NCBI RefSeq assembly: GCF_000936425.1
Contig: NZ_AVFK01000012.1
Coordinates: forward strand, 62,001-126,000
DNA: 64,000 nt
Direction: 5' to 3'
From: Skermanella aerolata KACC 11604
Lineage (GTDB): Bacteria > Pseudomonadota > Alphaproteobacteria > Azospirillales > Azospirillaceae
In this document: piece after piece, positions 54,940 through 63,822 of the stretch
How the letters are laid out: the number at the start of each line of letters is the position of its first letter
How positions within the stretch are numbered: the first letter of the stretch is position 1
Notes under the pieces: generated by a model
Told to the model about the DNA's origin: nothing
What the model saw: only the letters and a program-made list of their open reading frames with translations
The model's database searches: none
Translations under genes and position numbers: made by a program

Positions 54940-55326
54940 ATGGAGAAGGCGGCTATAGGCCAAGGGTTGCTTGGTCCCGTAGTTCAGGCTGTCGCGGAGC
55001 CGGAGGGCCGATACCTCGATCCGCGCCGGTTTCTAAACCTCACCGGAATGCAGGTCCAGGACCTTGCGGCCCTTGCCGGTGTCGACCGCAACACGGTGGC
55101 TCGCAATCCGCGCAGTCCCAAGGTACAGAACGCGGTCGGCGCAGTGGTCCGGCTTCTGGAAAGCGCCACGGAAGTTGCCGGCGACCTGAACCGCGCGCTG
55201 CTGTGGTACAGGCACCAGCCGATCGAAGCCTATCGCTTCCAGACGCCCGCCGAACTGGTCGCCAAGGGGCACGCGGACGCCGTGGTCGCCTATCTGGACG
55301 ATCTGCGTCACGGCACGTATTCTTGA
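54940..55326 (+). CDS. Xre/MbcA/ParS-type antitoxin
   Basis: 128 residues. An Xre-like HTH (about 30-60, GMQVQDLAALAGVDRNTVAR) and a C-terminal DUF2384-type toxin-binding region (LWYRHQPIEAYRFQTPAELV). It should neutralise the RES-domain toxin encoded directly downstream and repress the operon. The stop overlaps the toxin start. Confidence 0.88.
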   Translation: MEKAAIGQGLLGPVVQAVAEPEGRYLDPRRFLNLTGMQVQDLAALAGVDRNTVARNPRSPKVQNAVGAVVRLLESATEVAGDLNRALLWYRHQPIEAYRFQTPAELVAKGHADAVVAYLDDLRHGTYS

Positions 55327-55865
55327 CCGGAAGGCCGCCGATCGGAACACCGCTGACCGGGACATTCATCCGGGTTCTCACGCCGCGCTGGGCGCACCGG
55401 CCGCTCAGCGGCGCTGGCGCCGCTCTCACCGGCGGGCGGTTCAACCGCATCGGCCAGGAAGCGCTTTACCTGTCTGCCGATATCGAGACGGCATGGGCCG
55501 AGTACCAGCAGATCGGCAGCATTCCCAGGCCGGGACTGGTCGCCGGCTATACCGTCGAAGCCGGCAGGATCGTGGACGCCACCCGGGAGCCGCCGCTTCC
55601 CGATCTCGGCATCACGCCTGCCGATCTCGGTTGCGACTGGCGTTACCGGCTCCGCATCGAGAAACGCGAGCCGCCGACCTGGGCGCTGGCCGACCGGCTG
55701 ATCGAGTCCGGCGGCCAGGGACTCCTCTTCCGCTCGGCCGTACGCCCCGGCGGCGTCAACATCGTCCTCTGGAAGGTCGCGTCGCCCGCAGCGGTTTCGG
55801 TCTTCGATCCGCACGACGACTTGCCGCTGGACGCCGGTTCCTGGTCGCGTGGAGCGCCGCCCTAA
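55323..55865 (+). CDS. RES-domain toxin
   Basis: 180 residues of the RES family, which deplete NAD+ or ADP-ribosylate targets. The conserved Arg and Glu are in GGRFNRIGQEALYLS and AWAEYQQ, and the conserved Ser in LLFRSAVRPGG. The start is probably the TTG at 55323, overlapping the antitoxin stop TGA at 55324-55326; the open frame continues upstream only as overlap with the antitoxin gene. The 3' end overlaps the convergent aminotransferase gene by four bases. Confidence 0.87.
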   Translation: MTGRPPIGTPLTGTFIRVLTPRWAHRPLSGAGAALTGGRFNRIGQEALYLSADIETAWAEYQQIGSIPRPGLVAGYTVEAGRIVDATREPPLPDLGITPADLGCDWRYRLRIEKREPPTWALADRLIESGGQGLLFRSAVRPGGVNIVLWKVASPAAVSVFDPHDDLPLDAGSWSRGAPP

Positions 55866-56809
55866 TCCTTCCCCTCGTAATCCACCGGCGTCGCGTGCCA
55901 GCCTTCCGCCCGCTTGGCCCAGAAGGCGTCGCGCAGCCGCATCGAGATGGGACCGGGCCGGTCATTGCCCATGATCCGGCCGTCGATGCGCGATGCCGGC
56001 ATCACGCCGCCGGCCGTCGTGCAGGTGAAGATCTCGTCGGCGTCGCGCAGTTCCGCCGCCGGGACGGGCCGCACCTCGCACGGGATGCCCAGTTCCTCGC
56101 ACAACTCGATCATCGACAGCCGCGTGATGCCGTCCAGCGCGCCCCGGTCCGGGGTCGCGACGACGCCGTCGGTGATGCTGAAGACGTTGAAGCCGGCGCC
56201 TTCGGTGACGTTGCCCTGGGCGTCCAGCAGGATCGCGAAGTCGGCGCCCTTGTCCATCGCCTCGAACTGGCCGCGCGTCAGGTCGCCCCAGTGGAAGTTC
56301 TTGTATCGCGGCTCGACCGATTCCGGCGGGATGCGCAGCGTATCGGCGATCATCAGGTGAAGCCCGCGCTCGCACATCTCCGGGCTGGCGACCGACACCC
56401 ACGGCACCGCGAAGGCGGCGATGTAGTTGCGGGCATAGGCGGGGTGGCGCGGCTTGCCCGGAGCGGGAACGCCGCGCAAGCAGTCCATCGCGACATAGGC
56501 CGCGCGCAGTCCGGACAGGCGGACGATCTTGTGCAGGACGGCCTTGATCTCGTCGTCGCTCTCGGCCGGCTTCATGTGAAGCCCGTCCATGGAAGCGCGG
56601 AACCGCCTGATGTGGTCGTCCAGCCTGAAGAACGCGCCGTCCCATACGCCCACGACGTCATAGGTCACGTCCGACCGGCGGTAGCCCCAGTCGGTCAGGG
56701 GGATCGCCGCTTCCGCGACCGGCATGTAGCGGCCGTCGATATAGGCGGCCCCGGCGGCGAAGCGCGAGTGATCCGGTTCGGCGAAGCGCGATTGATCGGG
56801 TTCGGTCAT
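55862..56809 (-). CDS. Class IV aminotransferase (branched-chain/D-amino-acid type)
   Basis: 315 residues, PLP fold type IV. The Schiff-base Lys is in EPRYKNFHWGDL, and the cofactor-binding Glu and Thr regions are NVTEGAGFNVF and FTCTTAGGVMPAS. Substrate could be branched-chain amino acids, D-amino acids or amines such as (R)-phenylethylamine. The N-terminus contains a duplicated 8-residue unit (EPDQSRFA, EPDHSRFA) from a 24-base tandem repeat at 56757-56804. The start is the ATG at 56809, read from the complement of CAT at 56807-56809. Confidence 0.85.
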   Translation of the reverse strand: MTEPDQSRFAEPDHSRFAAGAAYIDGRYMPVAEAAIPLTDWGYRRSDVTYDVVGVWDGAFFRLDDHIRRFRASMDGLHMKPAESDDEIKAVLHKIVRLSGLRAAYVAMDCLRGVPAPGKPRHPAYARNYIAAFAVPWVSVASPEMCERGLHLMIADTLRIPPESVEPRYKNFHWGDLTRGQFEAMDKGADFAILLDAQGNVTEGAGFNVFSITDGVVATPDRGALDGITRLSMIELCEELGIPCEVRPVPAAELRDADEIFTCTTAGGVMPASRIDGRIMGNDRPGPISMRLRDAFWAKRAEGWHATPVDYEGKD

Positions 56810-56971
56810 GACGCAAGCCCTGTCCGTTGATGCCTGAGCCGATAAGGCCAACCCGGACGGCGGCGCGCGTCAATAGCTTTAATCCCCAATGCCTCGAAAA
56901 TGCGTTTACGCACAAGGGGTGCGGGGCCATATCATCCTTGAACGGCATGCATTTCCGCGCCAAGGAAGATC

Positions 56972-58018
56972 ATGGGCCTTATCTTCGACGCCAATTCCGA
57001 TCAGCAGCGGCGCGCCTTCGCGGAACGGGCCGTGCTGCGCTACTGGCTGCGGCAGCCCAGCATCGCCGCGCGCTACGGCGACAAGGGCCGCCAGCGATGC
57101 GTCGAGGACATGCTGTATACCCTGGTCTACCTGGAGGCCGCCGTCTCGACCGGCAGCATGGAGCTTTTCCGGGACTACGTCACTTGGCTCAGGTCGATCT
57201 TCATCTGCTTCGAGATCGACGTGGACGACCTGACCGGCACGCTGGAGACCTTGCAGGAGATCTTCATCGAGCGCGGCGACTTCATCCAGGCCGAATACCT
57301 GGACGACTCGCTGCGGCTGCTCGACGGCATGGAGGACGTTCCCGCCAGCCGGCTGACCGAAGACAACCCGTTCGGCACCATGGCCGAGGACTACCTGAGC
57401 CGGCTGCTGGCCCAGGACCAGCCGGGCGCCACCGACCTGATCTTCAATGCCGCCGATGCCGGCATTCCCATATCCAACCTGTACATGAACGTGCTTCAGC
57501 CGTCTCTTCGCGAGGTCGGCCGGCTGTGGCAGATGAACAGGGTGACGATCCCGCAGGAACACTATTTCACCGCGGCGACCAAGACGATCATGTCGCAGCT
57601 CTACCCCTACCTGATGCGGGGACCGAGCGGCGGCCAGCGTCTGATCGCCACCTGCATCGACGGCGAGCTTCATGAAATCGGCATCAGGATGGTCTGCGAC
57701 GTGTTCACGATGAACGGCTGGGACGCCGTCTATCTCGGCGCCAGCATCCCCGTGAAGGAGATCGTGTCGCTGGTGGAACTCGAACGGCCGGATGTGCTGG
57801 CGCTCTCCGTCACGATCGCACCCAACCTGCCCAAGGCGTCCGCCCTGATCGGCGCGATACGGTCGAACCCGCATTGCGACGGCACGAAGATCATGGTCGG
57901 CGGCTATCCGTTCAACTGCTGCCCCGACCTGTGGCGCCGGATCGGCGCGGACGCCTTCGCCAGGGACGCGACCTCCGCCCTGACCTGGGCAAACCTGCGC
58001 TTTCCCCAAACGGCCTGA
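56972..58018 (+). CDS. Cobalamin-binding CarH-like sensor protein without HTH
   Basis: 348 residues. Residues about 140-215 form a B12-binding helix bundle with the W-x9-EH motif (W186 and E196-H197). Residues about 222-345 form the Rossmann-like B12 domain with the ExHxxG motif (E232, H234, G237). This combination is that of CarH/LitR-type adenosylcobalamin photoreceptors. In place of their MerR-type DNA-binding domain the first 130 residues are an unrecognised helical domain. A signalling rather than catalytic role is likely. It is divergent from the aminotransferase gene and faces the sigma-factor gene. Confidence 0.78.
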   Translation: MGLIFDANSDQQRRAFAERAVLRYWLRQPSIAARYGDKGRQRCVEDMLYTLVYLEAAVSTGSMELFRDYVTWLRSIFICFEIDVDDLTGTLETLQEIFIERGDFIQAEYLDDSLRLLDGMEDVPASRLTEDNPFGTMAEDYLSRLLAQDQPGATDLIFNAADAGIPISNLYMNVLQPSLREVGRLWQMNRVTIPQEHYFTAATKTIMSQLYPYLMRGPSGGQRLIATCIDGELHEIGIRMVCDVFTMNGWDAVYLGASIPVKEIVSLVELERPDVLALSVTIAPNLPKASALIGAIRSNPHCDGTKIMVGGYPFNCCPDLWRRIGADAFARDATSALTWANLRFPQTA

Positions 58019-58041
58019 ACAGACGGCCTGAACCCGTCCCG

Positions 58042-59025
58042 TCAGCCGTCGGCGGCCGCCGGACCGCCGACATGCGCGAGCTTGTCGGGGTTGCGGACGA
58101 TATAGATGCCGGCGATCCGGCCGTCGCGTATCTCCAGGGCGGTCGTCTGAAGGACCCCGCCGTTCTCGACCGAGACGAAACCGGGCAAACCGTTGATGCG
58201 GACGATCTGCAAGGGCTGGACCGGACCGAAGCCGAACTTGTGGACCAGCCCCGCGAAGAAACGCGCCACCTTGTCCGACCCGTAGAGAGGATTGATCGCC
58301 GCCGGCCGCTTGCCGCCGCCATCCGACATCATGACGACGTCCTCCGTCAGCAGGGCCTGGAGAGTCGCGACATCGCCGCTGCGCGATGCGACGGCGAAAG
58401 CGTGCGCCAGCGCCTCTCCCGCTACGGTCGAGGCGTTGTAGCGCGGCGGCGACGCCCTCACATGGGTACGCGCCCGCGCCGCGAGCCGGCGGCAGGCCAC
58501 GTTGGTCCGGCCCAGCACCTTGGCCACCGCGTCGAAGTCCAGGTCGAAGACGTCGTGAAGCAGGAAGGCCGCGCGTTCCAGCGGCGACAGCCGTTCCAGC
58601 GTCAGCATCAGCGCCACCGACAGGTCGTCGGCAACGCCGTCTCCGCCCCCGAAGCCGTCGAGACCGGGATCGGTGAACGGGCCGGCTTCGATCAGGGGTT
58701 CGGGCAGCCAGGCGCCGACATAGGTCTCGCGCCGGGCACGCGCCGACTTCAGGTGGTCGAGACAGAGACGGGTGACGACGGTGGTGAGGAAAGCATGCGG
58801 GTTGCCGACCGTGCGCCGGTCGGCGGCGTTCCAGCGCAGCCATGCTTCCTGTACCACGTCCTCTGCCTCGGCGACCGAGCCGAGCATCCGATATCCGAGC
58901 CGGAGCAGCGACGGCCGCCGCTCCTCGAACGGGTCCGCCGCCGGAACCACCACGGCCTCCGTCGCGCCTTGCCGCTCCGTCGCGCCCTGCCGCTCCGTCG
59001 CGCCTTGCCGCTCCGATCCGGTCAT
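58042..59025 (-). CDS. ECF sigma factor, SigJ/ECF41 type
   Basis: 327 residues. Sigma region 2 (LRLGYRMLGSVAEAEDVVQE, AWLRW) and region 4 (LTLERLSPLERAAFLLHDVF) are followed by a C-terminal SnoaL-like domain (about 200-320), the ECF41 architecture in which that domain tunes activity. The N-terminus carries a perfect-frame repeat, three copies of ATERQG, from 18-base units at 58961-59014. Its start overlaps the upstream AhpD-like gene, as expected for ECF41 operons. ATG at 59025 chosen; a GTG at 59028 is possible. Confidence 0.9.
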   Translation of the reverse strand: MTGSERQGATERQGATERQGATEAVVVPAADPFEERRPSLLRLGYRMLGSVAEAEDVVQEAWLRWNAADRRTVGNPHAFLTTVVTRLCLDHLKSARARRETYVGAWLPEPLIEAGPFTDPGLDGFGGGDGVADDLSVALMLTLERLSPLERAAFLLHDVFDLDFDAVAKVLGRTNVACRRLAARARTHVRASPPRYNASTVAGEALAHAFAVASRSGDVATLQALLTEDVVMMSDGGGKRPAAINPLYGSDKVARFFAGLVHKFGFGPVQPLQIVRINGLPGFVSVENGGVLQTTALEIRDGRIAGIYIVRNPDKLAHVGGPAAADG

Positions 59026-59483
59026 CACGCAGCCTTCGAGGTGGATTTGGGGTGCTCCATCCTAAACCCGATGGCGATCCGGTTCCAGGCGTTGATCGTC
59101 GTGATCAGCAGCGTCAGCTTGACGATTTCCGCGTCGGTGAAGTGACCCTTCAGACCTTCATAGGCAGTGTCGGGCGCCCGGGTCTCCGCGACCAGGGTCA
59201 AGGCGTCGGTCCAGAGCAGCGCCGCCCGCTCCCGCGCGGTGTAGAGCGACGATTCCCACCAGGCGCTCAGCATGTACAGGCGCTCCTCCGTTTCCCCGGC
59301 GGCGCGGGCATCCGCCGTGTGCATGTGGATGCAATAGGCGCAGCCGTTGATCTGCGAAGCGCGCGTCTTCACAAGTTCGATCAGGCTGTGCTCAAGGCCG
59401 GACGCCTTGATCGAGGCTTCTAGCGCCATCATGGGGCGCAGGGATTCGGGAGCGGCTTTACTTGCATCGAGACGTAGGGACAT
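59025..59483 (-). CDS. Carboxymuconolactone decarboxylase/AhpD-like protein
   Basis: 152 residues of the CMD family. The redox-active CxxC with following His is CAYCIHMHTADA (Cys48-type position). These proteins act as alkylhydroperoxidase-like reductases. Pairing with an ECF41 sigma factor, as here with a one-to-four-base overlap, is the standard arrangement, and the sigma factor usually controls this gene. Confidence 0.9.
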   Translation of the reverse strand: MSLRLDASKAAPESLRPMMALEASIKASGLEHSLIELVKTRASQINGCAYCIHMHTADARAAGETEERLYMLSAWWESSLYTARERAALLWTDALTLVAETRAPDTAYEGLKGHFTDAEIVKLTLLITTINAWNRIAIGFRMEHPKSTSKAA

Positions 59484-59779
59484 GTCTTTTCACCATCCTG
59501 GAAGAAGGCGGGATTGCCTTCTCCCCGATGACGAAACGGCGGCACGGGATGTGACATGGGAAATGTGTTCCCTGTTTTGGGGCGGCATCGACGGCGGATC
59601 GATGCCATCCAATATGTTTTTAGTTATAGGAACTGTAAAATCCTTAATATATCAAAATATGATATAAGTTTCAAGCATATGATCTGTAGAAATTAGGTAA
59701 TAACTTAACAAGTCGTTTATTCTAAATACGATATCGACTGTCATGAAAAGTCTCACCTTACATTATCCATGGGTGAATT
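59484..59779. other. AT-rich divergent promoter region with a palindrome
   Basis: 296 bases between divergent genes. The stretch 59620-59760 is far more AT-rich than the rest of the window. TATATCA, 5 bases, TGATATA (59648-59666) is a perfect inverted repeat. It probably holds promoters for both the AhpD-like gene and the chemoreceptor gene. Confidence 0.45.
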
Positions 59780-61471
59780 ATGGGAATACATGACAGTTCG
59801 AACAATCCGCCCGAATTGGACCACCATTCCAGACGGCTTGCCGTGTTTCAGTTGAGCGATGCGGAAGTCGACCTGGTTCGTCAGCAGAAGTCCTTCGCGG
59901 AAACACGCCTGCCGGCACTGCTCGAGAAGTGGCACTCGCGCTTTTCCGCCTGGCCCGAGATCCAGGCGGCGCTGGCCAACCCCGCCGTCCATGCCGTGCG
60001 GGTGGAACACTGGGTAAGAGCCGTTTCCGGAAGGATCGACGGCGACTTCATGGACTCCGCGAAACGGCTGGCCCGGACCTTCTACGACAACGGCGTTCCC
60101 GGCTATGCGGTCGCCATCTGCCACAGCACCGTCATCAACGGCATAATCGAGGAAATGGGGGTGGACACCGGCGGCAAGGGCCTGGGTTCCCTGTTCGGAG
60201 CAGCCGACACCGCCCGGAAACTGGCACTGCGCACGGCTCTGAACAAACTGGCGTGGCTAGACCTGGAACTGCTGCTGGAGACATACGCCGAAGCCGAGCA
60301 GGAGAACAGGACCAAGGCGCTCCGGGCGATGGCCGAAACGGTCGAGCAGGAAGCCCGGGCCGCCGTGGAAAAGGTTGCGGTCCACACCAACGGGATGGCG
60401 CGCGATGCCGTCGGCATGGCGACCTCCGCCGAACGGGTCGGGGAAAACTCCCGCAGCGTGGCGGCGGCCGCTACCCAGGCGCTTCTCAATGCCCAGACCG
60501 TAGCGTCCGCGACGGAGGAATTGGCGGCGTCGATCCGGGAGATCACGGCCCAGGTCGCCCATTCCGGCGCCGTGACGCGCCGCGCCGTGGAGAGCGGCGA
60601 ACGCACCCAGGCGACCATCGGTTCGCTGTCCCAGGCGGTCGGCAAGATCGACGAAGTGGTCAAGCTGATCAACGCCATCGCGGGACAGACCAACCTCCTG
60701 GCGCTGAATGCGACGATCGAGGCGGCGCGGGCGGGAGACGCCGGCAAGGGCTTCGCCGTCGTGGCGCAGGAAGTCAAGAACCTGGCCAACCAGACGGCGC
60801 GCTCGACCGAGGAGATCACGCGCCAGATCGGCGAGATCCAGTCCGTCACCGCGAGCGCCGTCACCGCCGTCGAGGAGATCGGCCTGACCATCGGCGAGAT
60901 CGACCGAGTTTCCGGTGCCATCGCCGCCGCGATGGAGGAACAGGCCGCCGCGACCCAAGAGATCAGCCGCAACGTCAGCGAGACGACGGAAGCCGCGCAG
61001 GAAGTTTCCAACCGGATCTCCGAGGTTTCCAGTGAAGTGTTGCAGACCGGAATCCAGGCCGGCCAAGTCAAGACAAACTCCGGGGAAGTCGCCGTCAGCA
61101 TCGAGGAACTGCGCCGCGTCCTGGTCCGCGTGGTCCGCACATCGACGGTCGAGGCCAACCGCCGGCGCATGGTCCGTTACCGGGTCGACGAACGGTGCTC
61201 GGTCGAGTTCGGCACCGAGCGCCGGACCGCCAAGCTGGAGGACCTGTCGGAAGGCGGCGCCATGATCGCCGGCATCGGGGGTGTCAGGACCGGCATGCCG
61301 GGCGTCCTGATCCTGGAGAAGCAGGGGGTCCGCATCGGGTTTACCGTACTGGACGCGGACAGGGAGGCGCTGCATGTCACCTTCGACCCGCGGGAGGCCG
61401 CCGATGCGCGGTTCAGGATGGCCTTCGCGGCGATCACGGCCGGGTTGCAGCCGCTCGACAGCGCAGCCTGA
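59780..61471 (+). CDS. Soluble globin-type chemoreceptor with C-terminal PilZ domain
   Basis: 563 residues, no membrane helix. Residues about 20-175 resemble the protoglobin domain of HemAT-type receptors, but the position of the proximal His (RIA..H...GL.P) reads [11 protein letters not shown], so Phe101 replaces it. Residues about 190-450 are an MCP signalling coiled coil with the hairpin tip [20 protein letters not shown] and [20 protein letters not shown]. The C-terminus (about 458-550) is a PilZ domain with RRRMVRYR and DLSEGG, the two c-di-GMP contact motifs. It should pass a signal to CheA in the cytoplasm, modulated by c-di-GMP. Confidence 0.87.
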   Translation: MGIHDSSNNPPELDHHSRRLAVFQLSDAEVDLVRQQKSFAETRLPALLEKWHSRFSAWPEIQAALANPAVHAVRVEHWVRAVSGRIDGDFMDSAKRLARTFYDNGVPGYAVAICHSTVINGIIEEMGVDTGGKGLGSLFGAADTARKLALRTALNKLAWLDLELLLETYAEAEQENRTKALRAMAETVEQEARAAVEKVAVHTNGMARDAVGMATSAERVGENSRSVAAAATQALLNAQTVASATEELAASIREITAQVAHSGAVTRRAVESGERTQATIGSLSQAVGKIDEVVKLINAIAGQTNLLALNATIEAARAGDAGKGFAVVAQEVKNLANQTARSTEEITRQIGEIQSVTASAVTAVEEIGLTIGEIDRVSGAIAAAMEEQAAATQEISRNVSETTEAAQEVSNRISEVSSEVLQTGIQAGQVKTNSGEVAVSIEELRRVLVRVVRTSTVEANRRRMVRYRVDERCSVEFGTERRTAKLEDLSEGGAMIAGIGGVRTGMPGVLILEKQGVRIGFTVLDADREALHVTFDPREAADARFRMAFAAITAGLQPLDSAA

Positions 61472-61612
61472 CCCTGCCGCTTGCCGCCCGATGGCTATTT
61501 CTTTTGGGGCCGCTTCTTTCGGCCATCGTCCAAGCGGCTGCTTGTATCCCGCTAATTGAAGCAAATATTATCCATCGGTCGTCGATACGCGAACGGGCCA
61601 GTCAGGGGACCG

Positions 61613-61753
61613 ATGGACACTTTGCTTTTGGGAATACTGCTGGGGTTTATCGCGGGCTATCTGGTCCGCTCCCTGGTCTCGCAGATGCGCCGCCGGCGCT
61701 TCGAGGAGGAATACGGCCATAATCCCCGTTCCCACATGAAGCAAAGGTCTTGA
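61613..61753 (+). CDS. Small single-pass membrane protein
   Basis: 46 residues: MDTLLLGILLGFIAGYLVRS gives one N-in membrane helix, followed by an Arg-rich segment (RRRRFEEEYG) and a short polar tail. AGGGG precedes the ATG at 61613. No family recognised. It follows the chemoreceptor gene by 141 bases and may be monocistronic. Confidence 0.5.
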   Translation: MDTLLLGILLGFIAGYLVRSLVSQMRRRRFEEEYGHNPRSHMKQRS

Positions 61754-61843
61754 GGCCGGCAGTGCCGTAAACAACCAGGTACACCGTACCCGTCGATGTA
61801 CACTGCGGGCAAACCCTTGCTCGGAAACTATCTTTCGTGATGA

Positions 61844-61868
61844 ACACCAAGCCAGACCGGCTTGGTGT
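61844..61868. promoter_or_regulatory. 25-base palindrome in the gap upstream of the AGCS symporter
   Basis: ACACCAAGCC, 5 bases, GGCTTGGTGT is a perfect 10-bp inverted repeat within the 308-base gap 61754-62061. It is followed by AAATTT rather than a T run, so an operator or weak terminator are both possible. The rest of the gap holds no gene that I can see; a short GGTAC/GTACC hairpin lies near 61780. Confidence 0.45.
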
Positions 61869-62061
61869 AAATTTATGTGTACGCACCGTGCCGTCCCGGC
61901 TTTTCCGCAAGCCGCTGTGACGGCAAGGTTTTCGCTGCTGGCACGAGCCTTGCTTAACTGACGGTTAACCAAGGTCGGAGGCCGTGGCGGACCATTGGTC
62001 CTTTCCACTGCCTCCGGCCTTAACTTCATCGAATTGAAGATAAAAGTTAACCGGAGGAAAC

Positions 62062-63432
62062 GTGGAAGCTTTTAGCCAAGGCCTCAATGCCTTGAACGGC
62101 ATCGTTTGGGGCGTGCCCATGCTGGTCCTGATCCTGGGCACCGGCCTTTTCCTGCAAATCCGCCTCAAGATGATGCCGATCGCCAAGATCGGCTACGGTA
62201 TCAAACTGGTGTGGCAGGGCCGCAAGTCCGGCTCGGCCGAAGACGGCGAGATCAGCCCCTTCGCGGCGCTGATGACGGCGCTGGCCGCCACGGTCGGCAC
62301 CGGCAACATCGCGGGCGTCGCCACGGCCATCGCCCTTGGCGGGCCGGGCGCGCTGTTCTGGATGTGGTGTACCGCCCTTGTCGGCATGGCGACCAAATAC
62401 GCCGAAGTCTTGCTGGCCGTGCATTACCGCGAAGTCGATGAAAACGGCGAGCATGTCGGCGGCCCGATGTACGCGATCAAGAACGGCCTGGGACCGAACT
62501 GGCGCTGGCTGGGCGTCGCCTTCGCCCTGACCGCCGGCGTGGCGGGCTTCGGCATCGGCAACATGGTGCAGGCCAACGCCATCGCCGGGGTTGCCGAGAA
62601 TACCTTCGGCATCCCCGTCTGGATCACCGGGATCGTCCTGACGGTCGTAACCGGCGCCGTCATCCTGGGCGGCATCAAGCGGATCGGCAAGGTCGCGGAA
62701 TCGCTCGTCCCGCTGATGTGCATCAGCTACGTGCTGTGCGCCCTGTTCGTCCTGTTCATGTTCTCCGAGCGCATTCCGGAAGCCTTCTCGCTGGTCTTTA
62801 CCCACGCCTTCACGCCGGTCGCGGCCAGCGGCGGTTTCGCCGGGGCAGCCGTCTGGGCGGCCATGCGCTACGGTGTCGCCCGAGGCATCTTCTCCAACGA
62901 AGCGGGTCTCGGCACCGCCGGCATCGCCCAGGCAGCCGGCATGACCCGCAGCCCGGTCCGGTCGGCCCTGGTCGGCATGATGGGCACCTTCATCGACACC
63001 ATCATCGTCTGCACCATGACCGGCCTCGCGATCATCGTTTCCGGGGTGTGGAACAGCGGTGAATCGGGAGCGGTGCTGTCGTCGTCGGCCTTCGAGGCCG
63101 CCATGCCCGGCATCGGCCAGTATCTGCTGTCGATCGAGCTTGCCGTCTTCGCCATGACCACTATCCTGGGATGGTCGTACTACGGCGAGAAGTGCTGGGA
63201 GTTCCTGATCGGGACCAAGTCGGAGAAGCCGTACCGGGTGCTGTGGACGCTCGCGGTGTTCGTCGGCTCCGTCGCCCAGCTCGACCTGATCTGGCTGATC
63301 GCCGATACCTTGAACGCCTTCATGGCGATCCCGAACCTGCTGAGCCTGCTGCTGCTGTCGCCGGTGATCGTCAAGTTGACCCGCGAATATTTCCGGCAGG
63401 AAACTAACGGACATCTTGTAGCGGCCGAATAA
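62062..63432 (+). CDS. AGCS-family sodium:alanine/glycine symporter
   Basis: 456 residues, about 11 membrane helices. Family signatures are TALAATVGTGNIAGVATAI near residue 75 and ARGIFSNEAGLGTAGIAQAA near 275. It takes up alanine or glycine with Na+. The start is a GTG at 62062 after GGAGGAA. The glycine riboswitch and the amino-acid dehydrogenase downstream suggest that glycine or D-alanine is the relevant substrate. Confidence 0.92.
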   Translation: MEAFSQGLNALNGIVWGVPMLVLILGTGLFLQIRLKMMPIAKIGYGIKLVWQGRKSGSAEDGEISPFAALMTALAATVGTGNIAGVATAIALGGPGALFWMWCTALVGMATKYAEVLLAVHYREVDENGEHVGGPMYAIKNGLGPNWRWLGVAFALTAGVAGFGIGNMVQANAIAGVAENTFGIPVWITGIVLTVVTGAVILGGIKRIGKVAESLVPLMCISYVLCALFVLFMFSERIPEAFSLVFTHAFTPVAASGGFAGAAVWAAMRYGVARGIFSNEAGLGTAGIAQAAGMTRSPVRSALVGMMGTFIDTIIVCTMTGLAIIVSGVWNSGESGAVLSSSAFEAAMPGIGQYLLSIELAVFAMTTILGWSYYGEKCWEFLIGTKSEKPYRVLWTLAVFVGSVAQLDLIWLIADTLNAFMAIPNLLSLLLLSPVIVKLTREYFRQETNGHLVAAE

Positions 63433-63445
63433 GTCTTAAATTTCG

Positions 63446-63498
63446 TGGGCCGGCCGGCGCTTCGATTTCGACCGGCCCATGAAATACTTCGGTTTTTT
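63446..63498 (+). terminator. Probable terminator after the AGCS gene
   Basis: TGGGCCGG (63446-63453) pairs with CCGGCCCA (63472-63479) over an 18-base loop; a run of six T lies at about 63493-63498, some distance from the stem. The long gap before the T run lowers confidence. Confidence 0.45.
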
Positions 63499-63550
63499 GG
63501 TTGACGCCTTAATGGCGATGTGAATAAATAACTCAGTCCACTAAGGCCAT

Positions 63551-63757
63551 GCGGGAGAGTTCGACGCGGTTCAAACCGGCGTCGGCGCCGACGGAGCAAC
63601 CCCCCAGGAAACTCTCAGGCACCAGGGACCGCACCAGCCGGACGATCTGGAGAGAGGCGGCCATGCCAAATCATCAGGCATGACGACGCCCACCGAAGGG
63701 GAAGCTCGACGCTCTAAGGAGCCTCGGGGCAAGCTCTCAGGTACAGAGACAGATGGG
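63551..63757 (+). promoter_or_regulatory. Tandem glycine riboswitch
   Basis: Two aptamers in tandem. Aptamer 1 begins GCGGGAGAGTTC (63551) and has GCCGACGGAGCAACC and ACTCTCAGGCACCAGG. Aptamer 2 begins CTGGAGAGAGGCGGCC (about 63648) and has GCCCACCGAAGGGGAAG and AAGCTCTCAGGTACAGAGA. These are the conserved blocks of the gcvT-type glycine riboswitch. A CCGGGT/ACCCGG hairpin follows at about 63768-63785 without a T tract, so control is probably at translation start of the downstream gene. Confidence 0.92.
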
Positions 63758-63822
63758 GAAAACCGGACCGGGTACTCGCACCCGGCCCCTGTCATCCTCA
63801 CGCGCTCCGGAGAACAGATCCC

